Assembly: GCA_963678705.1 (NCBI GenBank)
Contig: OY783208.1
Coordinates: 15,435,782-15,499,781, forward strand
Reading direction: 5' to 3'
DNA length: 64,000 nucleotides
DNA from: Panorpa germanica
Taxonomy: Eukaryota; Arthropoda; Insecta; Mecoptera; Panorpidae
In this document: positions 55,871 through 64,000 of the stretch, piece by piece
Numbering within the stretch: position 1 is the stretch's first letter
Layout of the letters: each line of letters starts with the position of its first letter
Translations under genes and position numbers: made by a program
The notes under the pieces: model-generated
Seen by the model: only the letters and a program-made list of their open reading frames with translations
What the model was told of the DNA's origin: nothing
Database searches by the model: none

Positions 55871-56744
55871 TTATACAATATTTTTAGCATCTATCCAACT
55901 GTTATGAGATTTATCTAAACCTAACCACTTTACAAAAACTCTTTTTCCTTTTTTCTGTAAAACTTTCTCAACTAGATATATATCTGGATATTTTGTTTTT
56001 TGTATTTCTTGTTCGTAAAACGCGCCTGCAATTGATTGGCCAAGAGAATCATTAAGTAAATATGTGACTGGATTATTTAGTTGTACTTTTGATATAGTAA
56101 ATATTTCGGTACCCCAGTTAGGAGTATACCCTTTTGCAAATAATGATTTGGTTTTGCTTAAACGAACATAATCTCCAACTTTATATCGACTTAAACCGAC
56201 CCTTTTTATTCTATTGTATACATTTCCTAATAATTTTTTTTCATTTTTTATTGATACTTGAGATGGCTTCATATTAACTGTTGAATAATGAGAGTTATTA
56301 TATTTCTTAACAAGTGCATCAATGTTATTAATCCAATTATAGTTGCCTTTTATACTAAAATCTTTCCACATGGCATTTTTTAGAGTTCTATTAAATCTTT
56401 CAACAATCGATGCTTTCATATTACTAAATGTACTATAATGGTTTATATCATACGAATCTATAACTTTTTAATTTCAGTGTTATAAAATTCCTTTCCGTTA
56501 TCTGTTTGTAAGTTTTTCGGAACCTTATTCTTATTTTTTAATAAAATACTTTCAAATGCAACAGTAACGTCTTTTGCAGATTTTGATTTTACTGGAACTG
56601 CCCATGCATATTTAGAAAATATATCAATTACTGTGAGTAAATACTTGTAACCATTGTTTTCTTTTGCATACGGAATCATTTCTACTAAATCAGCTTGCCA
56701 AGAATCATTTAGACCTTTTATGATTACATGTCTACGCTTATAGT
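55871..56744 (-). pseudogene. Integrase with chromodomain, left-arm copy of B
   Basis: Minus strand, tail to tail with PolB (65-bp gap). From 56744 it covers the end of the N-terminal part ('HVIIKGLNDSWQADLVEM', first catalytic Asp), 'YLLTVIDIFSKYAWAVPV' and 'NLQTDNGKEFY' (second Asp). A one-base frameshift after 'KKL' follows (56458-56419), then 'KASIVERFNRTLKNAMW' (catalytic Glu), the SH3-like part and a C-terminal chromodomain ('DIYLVEKVLQKKGKRVFVKW', 'SHNSWIDAKNIV'). The frameshift is also in the right arm. The copy is cut at its 5' end, where the hinge repeats begin, so it lacks the Met and zinc-finger region. Confidence 0.93.
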
Positions 56745-56754
56745 TTCAAATTAC

Positions 56755-56970
56755 AGTGATTACGTTCCCATTACGTTTAATTTACGTTCAAATTACGTTC
56801 CCATTACGTTGAGTTTACGTTTAAGTTGCTTTGATTACGTTCCCATTACGTTCAAATTACATTGATTACGTTCAAATTACAGTGATTACGTTCCCATTAC
56901 GTTTAATTTACGTTCAAATTACGTTCCCATTACGTTGAGTTTACGTTCAAATTACGTTCCCATATAATAT
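56755..56970. repeat. Hinge repeat array, element B
   Basis: About 18 units of an 11-bp ACGTTCCCATT / ACGTT(C/T)AA(A/G/T)TT type, with a roughly 120-bp higher-order repeat (ACAGTGATTACGTTCCCATT begins at both 56752 and 56880). It sits between the arms, close to the symmetry centre of the element (about 57026). Same unit family as the arrays in A and C. Confidence 0.93.
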
Positions 56971-57037
56971 TTTCATATATAAAGATTAAATATTTAAAAC
57001 GTATTTTATTACTTTATAACACATGCCTGGTTAAACA

Positions 57038-57292
57038 ATGAAGTTTATAAAGCAAAAAGAAACTCTTTCTGTAAAAAATATTGATAATCAAAGTAATAAT
57101 TACACTAATAATTCAAAACATGGATCACTATTACCAAATGACATTAGATGCATTATTTGTGGACCTTCAAACTGTGGAAAAACTAATGTTATGTTTAATC
57201 TAATTGAACATCCAAATGGGTTGCGATTTAAAAATATATACATTTATTCAAAATCTTCCAAAACCACTTCAAATCAACCAAAATATAATTAA
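57038..57292 (+). pseudogene. Truncated A32/FtsK-like packaging ATPase (N-terminal 80 residues)
   Basis: ORF starting 'MKFIKQKETLSVKNIDNQSN' with a Walker A motif 'CGPSNCGKTNVMFNLI' at residues about 47-62 and the following 'GLRFKNIYIYSKS' strand. Known: Maverick and related virus ATPases, which pump DNA into capsids, begin in just this way. It ends at 57292, because a deletion joins it to integrase coding sequence in another frame around 57280-57290. Walker B, the rest of the ATPase and any genes that lay between are gone. It cannot work as an ATPase. Confidence 0.82.
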
Positions 57293-58192
57293 TGAGTTAC
57301 ATAAACCTGCACTTAAAAACTATAAGCGTAGACATGTAATCATAAAAGATCTAAATGATTCTTGGCAAGCTGATTTAGTAGAAATGATTCCGTATGCAAA
57401 AGAAAACAAAGGTTACAAGTATTTACTCACAGTAATTGATATATTTTCTAAATATGCATGGGCAGTTCCAGTAAAATCAAAATCTGCAAAAGACGTTACT
57501 GTTGCATTTGAAAGTATTTTATTAAAAAATAAGAATAAGTTTCCGAAAAACTTACAAACAGATAACGGAAAGGAATTTTATAACACTGAATTTAAAAAGT
57601 TATAGATTCGTATGATATAAACCATTATAGTACATTTAGTAATATGAAAGCATCGATTGTTGAAAGATTTAATAGAACTCTAAAAAATGCCATGTGGAAA
57701 GATTTTAGTATAAAAGGCAACTATAATTGGATTAATAACATTGATGCACTTGTTAAGAAATATAATAATTCTCATCATTCAACAATTAATATGAAGCCAT
57801 CTCAAGTATCAATAAAAAATGAAAAAAAATTATTAGGAAATGTATACAATAGAATAAAAAGGGTCGGTTTAAGTCGATATAAAGTTGGAGATTATGTTCG
57901 TTTAAGCAAAACCAAATCATTATTTGCAAAAGGGTATACTCCTAACTGGGGTACCGAAATATTTACTATATCAAAAGTACAACTAACTAATCCAGTCACA
58001 TATTTACTTAATGATTCTCTTGGCCAATCAATTGCAGGCGCGTTTTACGAACAAGAAATACAAAAAACAAAATATCCAGATATATATCTAGTTGAGAAAG
58101 TTTTACAGAAAAAAGGAAAAAGAGTTTTTGTAAAGTGGTTAGGTTTAGATAAATCTCATAACAGTTGGATAGATGCTAAAAATATTGTATAA
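57204..58192 (+). pseudogene. Integrase with chromodomain, right-arm copy of B
   Basis: The integrase sequence proper starts near 57290 ('INELHKPALKNYKRR'); the open frame before it is ATPase DNA read out of frame. The order is 'DSWQADLVEM' (Asp), 'YLLTVIDIFSKYAWAVPV', 'NLQTDNGKEFYN' (Asp), a frameshift at about 57600-57606, 'KASIVERFNRTLKNAMW' (Glu, roughly 33-35 residues after the second Asp), 'YKVGDYVRLSKTKSLFAKG' (SH3-like) and the chromodomain to 58192. All three acidic residues are kept, so the frameshift and missing N-terminus are the disabling lesions. Known: chromodomains on integrases can steer insertion to marked chromatin. Confidence 0.94.
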
Positions 58193-58257
58193 CATTTTAA
58201 ATAAATAAAACTATTGGTTATTATAAATATGTATTTATTTTTACATTAAAAATATAC

Positions 58258-61200
58258 TTATAACAATAAATCGCTCTCACTAAAACTATCAAAACCCCAA
58301 GGCAAAGTATCGGTACTATTTTTTATAATACACCGTTTATCATCAAAAGGACTTAAAGCAATTTTTGTTTGCTTAATAGAGTACACATTATGCAATTTTG
58401 AAACTATTCCTCTTTGTGTACAGTTTTTTTCATTTAAAGTTCTTAAACAATTTTCATAATCTTCAAAAGAAATATGGTTTTTTACTACACTTGTCTTTAT
58501 TCCTTTTATTTTTTTTATAATATCATTATTATTAACTTTTATTGTATACATTTTCGATCTTGGTCCTATAAAGTGAGTCATAATTTTACCGTTATTTTCA
58601 TCCTTCATTAAACCCAATACCTTTTTATTTACACGGGGAATATTATATTGATTGTTTTCTTTATAATCACTTGTATCAAACTTACTTATATCGCGTTTTA
58701 TAGTTTCATAAATATCTGATGTGATAATTTTATATATTAACGAGTCAGTATCAATATATAATAACTTTAAATTATTATTAAAAAATTCTTTTTGCATTTA
58801 ATTATAATGAAAATCATACATTACTGTTTTAGATAAATCTAATATTGAAAAGCCAACATATATAGGTTTATTAAATGTTCAATAGCCACAACATTTTTAT
58901 TAAAAATTGTTCGGCTATGAAAATTAGGTCGTGCTATTAAACTTTTTACTCCATAACGACCACCCCATTTTGTTTTTAATTTTATATCACGATGTTTTCT
59001 AACATTTTCCATTGTCTTACCAAATACACTATTATTCATTAATTTATACAAGTTTTTTTCAAAATCAATGGTAGCCATTTTTCTTTTTTCTGTATTTAAA
59101 TCGATATAGTTTTTTAGCCACGGTGATTGACTAAATTTTAAAACTCGATGTATTTTTGATACTTGCATTCCTTAATGTATACATTGCTTTAAATTACTAT
59201 AATGAATTATATATTTCTCCTTATCATATAAAGTAGTTAAAAGTTTTTTATGTTTACTTCCCGGTGGAATACAATGCTCAGGACAAAGCGGTAAATCTTT
59301 ATGGAGATTATGTAAACTTTGAGGATAAGTTAAATCTACTTCTAAAATCTAACCAGTATTGCTAGTTTCTGACAAATTGCATATAGTTTAACTTATTTCC
59401 AATATTTCTTGGTTGTTTAACCATTTAAATATTTATTTTTAAATATTTCCATATGGTAGGAATTGAGACATTGCATGACCGTATAAGTTATTAACATCCA
59501 AATACATTAGATATTTAGAAGGTAATTCAGGTTTATACTTTTCATTCATGTATTTGTTATTGGCCTCTGCATATCTGTTTAAACATTGACTTATACCACC
59601 TCTGATACCCTTCTCTATAAATAGCCACATATTTATATCAGTAAACAATTCAAGTTTAATTTTTGTTATTTTTAACATAGAATCCCAAGATAACCCTGGG
59701 GCAGAAACATAGTGCACTGGATCTAATTTATACGTGTCTAAACAATTATCTCGAAAATATTCAAATATGTCACAAAATATAACACATCGGTTTTTAAGTA
59801 CAAATCTGAATATTCACCAAGTGTTTTGATATGAAATGTATTCCATATGTCTTGTGCATGTTTGTAATCTGTATCTGATAAGTTACTCTCATTTAATAAA
59901 TTAAAAAAAATATTCTGAGGTGGTAAAGCTGTCTCATTTAACTTTTCCCAGGAATTTATATAATCATAAGGAAATACACCTTTTTTACTTAACAAATTAA
60001 ATTCTTCATTGCTTAAATTGTTAAATTCTGATTTTAAATTTTTTAGTTTATTATTTGGTAAATAAGATGCTAAATTACTTAAAGAACTAGCCATAAATCG
60101 ATATGAATCAATAAATCTTAATGAAATATTAGTTCCATACACATATTTCGTAAATGAAATATATTTTTCTTTATTAATTGGTAGCACAGAGGTTCTTCCA
60201 CTTATTCCGGTAGCTAAATCAATTATTATAAAATGTGAATCATAAGATGATAAATTGTGAAAAATTATTGGAATCACATAACTTTCATTATAATTTAAAT
60301 TACATTCATTATGAGCTGGTCCTCTATAATTTCCTGTTAAATGACAATGATCTCGAACACGGTCTTGTTGCAACGGTTTTTCACATATATGACAATTTAT
60401 TGCATTTAAATATTCCATCTTTTGTTGAGCCATCAATGTTTTCATTGGTAATACATTTTTTATTATATCCTCAACATTATAAGCAATCTCTTTTAATTCA
60501 TTTACAAACCACTGAACGCAATCTTCACCACGATAACTATTATAATAAGATTTAGAGTCATCATATGAATATTTTACATAATATCCAACGCTATGTGCAA
60601 TATGTGTTTGATATACCCCCTTGGTTTCAATATTAGTCACATTACTATCCAATATACTTTCAAAGTCTGCATAAATAACACATGCATTTCTAATTTTTCT
60701 CTTAAAGTTTTTAAACTCAAGTATATTAGAATTTTCAACTGGCATTATCGGTTTAACTGGTCTCAGTCCTAATCCAACACAGTCTTGTAAATGTTCCTTA
60801 AACTTGCACTCATATCTAAAGAAATGTAAACATCGATCACATATAAATTTCTTACAATTTGTTTTTGAAAGTTGATTACTAACAAGTCTTGATAAATTCT
60901 TTATCCAACAAAAATGAAATTTTATTTTATTGTCACATTCCTCATTATTACTTTCAACAACATCTTCTTCATCCTCTTCTTCTTCTTCTTCTTCATCTTC
61001 TACTTCATAATCACTTTGAATCAATAATAAATGTATATGTTTACTTTCATATATTTTACTTACATATACAGGAATAGTTACAAATGTTTTCTTGCTCTTT
61101 TTTAAAATATACACATTTATTGTTATATTATTTAGTTTTTCAAATTTTGAAACTTGTGATAACGTCATTGGAAATTTAATACCATTTAAATTAAGACAAT

Positions 61201-62042
61201 TTACATATCTCTTATAAGACGATACTTTTTCAGCATTATATTTTGCTGGGTAAAGCGCTGATAATACTGCCCATACAAAACATTTATCATCCTCATTCTG
61301 AACATTTATTACAGCCTTTTTTCGTTTTATTTCAACTGGTAAGTCAATAAATGATGAACAATAAAATGGAACAAATTGATTTATATTTACTATCATATTC
61401 ACTATTTCATCCACTTTGATTTTCTTGAAAAGTTTCTAAATCTTTTAATACAACATCAATAACATTTTCCTTATACCAATGTTTTAAATCTGTAGATACA
61501 AAAATTTCATTATTTTTAGTATTAAAATATTTGTATTCAAATATATGTTCTTCTTCTTTAGCTGATGGTAAAACAAATTCACCACAAAATATTACGTTAA
61601 CTTTTAAAGCACTATATTTTTTTAAAGCATTTTTAATTCTAGATGCAAACATATAAAATGCATCGTTTAAAAATTGTAATGGATCAATATGACTTAAATT
61701 ATTTAACACTCCTGTTCTAACACATCCTTTAAATGATGTATTTATTTCCTGCCATTTAATCCGATCACTACGTTTTATACTATTTATAGTTCCTCCTCCA
61801 ACTTTTTGTTTATTTTCTAACAATGTTTGAAAATATTTTAAGACACTTATATTGCTTTCAATGCTTCGCTTATATCCAATTGAATAGGTATTTTTATTAT
61901 TTTTTATTAACTTATTTAACAACTTTATATTTATTTTATTATAATCAAACCACTTTTTCCACTGAATACTTAAATAATTTGAACTATTCAAATGTTCAAT
62001 AATTGTTCTCATATGCTTAATAATCTTACAACCGTTATCCAT
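58258..62042 (-). pseudogene. polB: Type-B DNA polymerase (B family), right-arm copy
   Basis: Inverted twin of 52017-55805, starting at 62042. An 11-bp deletion near 61410 (different from the 8-bp deletion of the left arm) breaks the frame. The longest piece, 61414-59738, then reads through 558 codons: 'CFVWAVLSALYP', the zinc finger, Exo I, the endonuclease-VII-like block, Exo II, and past the site where the left arm has its private stop ('DYINSWEK'). A one-base loss after 'LKTDVL' (about 59775) is private to this arm, as are stops near 59352 and 59173. Shared with the left arm: the stop after 'LPYGNI', the deletion after 'VVAIEHL' and the stop before 'MQKEFF'. Motifs A, B and C are recognisable. 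Confidence 0.94.
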
Positions 62043-62149
62043 TTTAAATTATATATTTCAGTTTGAAAATCAAAATATAAATCACAATTGTTTTTAAAAG
62101 TTCATTTATTTATAGAATTTTACATAAAAAATATGCATTAATCATTATG

Positions 62150-62236
62150 TTATACTTTTACAATTTCATCATCAGAGTCTAACACTTGTACAGTTTCATC
62201 GTCCGAGTCTAATATTTCAATAACTTCACTATCACT
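62150..62236 (-). pseudogene. 3' remnant of the SIM-like acidic gene (right arm of B)
   Basis: Inverted twin of 51823-51909 with the same length and the same missing 5' part. Confidence 0.8.
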
Positions 62237-62941
62237 CTAATTACAACTAATAATAAGAAATACGCTTTGCATAAGAATAATTTATATCCAAAGTTCTCAC
62301 ACAGTTCTGCACTTTTGTCAACGTTTGGAAAATATTGTTTTTTTTCTGGTGAGTTCGTGGTCTTACGAGTGCATAAACAAGGAATGCGCTTGTTTTAAAA
62401 TAAAATTTAGCTTTATTATACGAGTACAAGAAAGTCCTATTTCTTTTCATAGAATGAAATGTATACTTCAAATGCATAACAAAAAATTGCATAAGAATAA
62501 TTTATATCCAAAGTTCTCAATAACCTATATGTGAAGAACATGTGTTTTATCAGGAAGAACTTATTGCATATAAAAATATAGTTTAATAAACTCTTAATGC
62601 ATGGGAAATTATAAGTTCAGTATAAGGTTGCTGCCCTCTATCTATTACATTGTAAGAAACATAAATGTTACACTGTAAGAATAATTTTTGTTAAGCAAAT
62701 TGTATATTATTAAATATATCGATACCTATGACGTTATTGGTACATGTAAAACCAAAATCTTATTTTATTATGACGTCACATGGTATAATATATAATATCG
62801 CTATTTCACTCTTTCACAATACTGCTTTCTCACACATATCTCAGGACACGAACATAAACGATTGGTTTCCGGAAATTGACGAAGAATGCAATAATTACGA
62901 TCATATCTTCTACACCAATACTAACACACACGTAATACTTA

Positions 62942-63227
62942 TTATCGCTATCTCACTCTTTCATATTACTGCTTTCTCACTCATATCCTAGGATATTAAA
63001 GAGACTGTACCTAGAGATAAAGTCTGTAATGAGGTCATCATCTTCTAAACCAATCACAACACAGCTTATCCACTTACCCCCTCACTTCTCACCACACTAT
63101 TACACCACACATTGTCTAGCCACGCCCCCTTCTTCATATCGTGACCTATATGCATCCCCACCCCAATTATTTCCAACTCAACCAACTCAACTTAAATTTA
63201 AGCCAGAACCCGCCTTGTACAACTACT
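62942..63227 (-). repeat. Element B terminal inverted repeat, right outer module
   Basis: Mirror of 50825-51110, with only a few base differences. It ends ...TTGTACAACTACT at 63227. Confidence 0.93.
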
Positions 63228-63233
63228 ACTAAC
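63228..63233. repeat. Target-site duplication (right) of element B
   Basis: ACTAAC, identical to 50819-50824. Confidence 0.93.
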
Positions 63234-63763
63234 TTCTTTTCTACTTTTTTGTAGAATCCTCCAACTACAGCAAATACTAAATCATTTATAAACATATTAT
63301 TGTATAAGTATTAGTAATAATTAAATAAAATTCACTTTCACTTGAATACCGTGTATTAAAAAATTTAAACTAAAATTCAAATTGTAGTTCAAATTGTTTG
63401 AGAGTTCTCAAAAATACAGCGATGATAATTTTAAAGTCACCGCTGAAGGCAACCTAATAATTTGGTCTATTTCTTTCCAGCGACAAAATAAAATCGATGG
63501 AAATTTCTTACTGAATACCATATAAGAAATCATCGCTTTTGTGACATTGTCATTTTACAGCGATGATATTTTTTCACCGGTGGAAAATACTTTACAGAAC
63601 TCACAAAATACATTTTTCACTTTTGTTATATTAACTGTTCATGAAATAATGATTTTTCTTTAAACATTGTCAAATCTGATTTCAATTCATCGTCATTGGC
63701 TAGGAAATAGTTTTTAATAGAACTAAACTAGAAAATAACAGCAAGGTTTAGATTAGGAAATGA
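63234..63763. other. No gene seen
   Basis: AT-rich host flank. It contains repeated CAGCGA(T/C) words (near 63417, 63478, 63560) that suggest a small eroded repeat. Confidence 0.4.
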
Positions 63764-63979
63764 GGAAAAAGGAAACAGATACTGGGAAAGAGTGAGGTAA
63801 GAAAGTGTAGAGTGTGCGGAGCGGAGGACGAAACACTGGAGCACATTAAGTTTGAGTGTAGAGAAAATAAAGCGAGCGAAAGGAATATTGGCCAGCTATT
63901 AAAGGGAGGCAGTGAAGGAAAGAGGTGGATGGTGGAAATAGTAAGAAGGAAAGAAAAATCAGGAGAAGAAATAAGCTGA
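63764..63979 (+). pseudogene. Second LINE ORF2 tail
   Basis: One frame reads 'CRVCGAEDETLEHIKFECRE', then 'GKRWMVEIVRRKEKSGEEIS' and TGA at 63977-63979. C-x2-C-G-x-x-(D/E)-E-T-x-x-H-x-x-x-x-C is the Cys/His motif near the C-terminus of many insect LINE reverse transcriptases (R1/Jockey-like). The GC-richer, purine-rich sequence starts abruptly near 63745. A stop lies directly upstream (63761-63763), so this is a 5'-truncated or decayed copy. It is a different LINE family from the one at 45984-46480. Confidence 0.72.
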
Positions 63980-64000
63980 TGGCTGGGTTGCACAAGGAAC

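Larger units (their letters stand above)
50825..63227. mobile_element. Element B: palindromic Maverick/Polinton-like element with integrase
   Basis: 12,403 bp with inverted ends AGTAGTTGTACAAGGCGGG... and the 6-bp duplication ACTAAC. Two arms of nearly 6 kb each (50825 to about 56744, and about 57317 to 63227) are inverted copies: terminus, end of the acidic SIM-like gene, PolB, then integrase on the opposite strand. The middle (56745-57316) is single-copy, with a repeat array and a truncated packaging-ATPase start. PolB, retroviral-type integrase, A32-like ATPase and a 6-bp duplication together define the Maverick/Polinton (adintovirus-like) class. Capsid, minor capsid and maturation protease are absent. 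All long genes are broken in both arms. Confidence 0.93.

Overview
This is AT-rich animal DNA, most likely from an insect. It has spliced host exons with GT/AG borders, a fibrinogen-related domain (FReD) gene, a lipase-type exon, LINE and LTR debris, and large Maverick/Polinton-type DNA elements. I cannot fix the order; a beetle is only a guess. Identities were judged by eye; no search or alignment was run.

Layout. (1) 431-27478: last five exons of a FReD gene. Its third visible intron is about 25.2 kb long because it holds a Ty3/gypsy-type retroelement (gag 2788-3993; pol 4038-5857 and 22171-25294). (2) The retroelement pol is split by a 16.3-kb palindromic Maverick-like element A (5858-22164), flanked by a 6-bp target duplication ATCAGC. 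(3) 27479-31140: host sequence with repeats and a fold-back pair. (4) 31141-38797: composite element C, made of A-type DNA polymerase joined to a B-type half, with one terminus kept. (5) 38798-50818: host DNA with a lipase exon, a predicted two-exon Cys-rich secreted peptide, microsatellites, a LINE tail, a small acidic ORF and an LTR-like unit. (6) 50825-63227: palindromic Maverick-like element B (12.4 kb, duplication ACTAAC), with a PolB gene in each arm, integrase with chromodomain in each arm, and a truncated packaging-ATPase start. (7) 63764-63979: a second LINE tail.

How it fits together. A, B and C share terminus sequence (AGTAG..., then GGTTCTGGCTTAAATTT), a protein-primed type-B DNA polymerase, and an 11/22-bp ACGTTC-type repeat that lies at the hinge of both palindromes and at the broken end of C. 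A has no integrase and B does, so B-type integrase could have moved A. No capsid or maturation-protease gene is visible in any of them. They look like reduced, snap-back derivatives of virus-like elements. All the polymerase and integrase copies are broken. Two small genes remain open: a spliced 200-residue ORF in both arms of A, and an acidic protein with tandem SUMO-interaction-like motifs in C.

The most unusual single feature is an ADP-ribose-binding-type macrodomain (TARG1/Poa1p-like) inside the retroelement pol, between protease and reverse transcriptase. The others are the two giant palindromes with their shared hinge repeat, and the uncatalogued Cys-rich peptide gene at 42607-42899.
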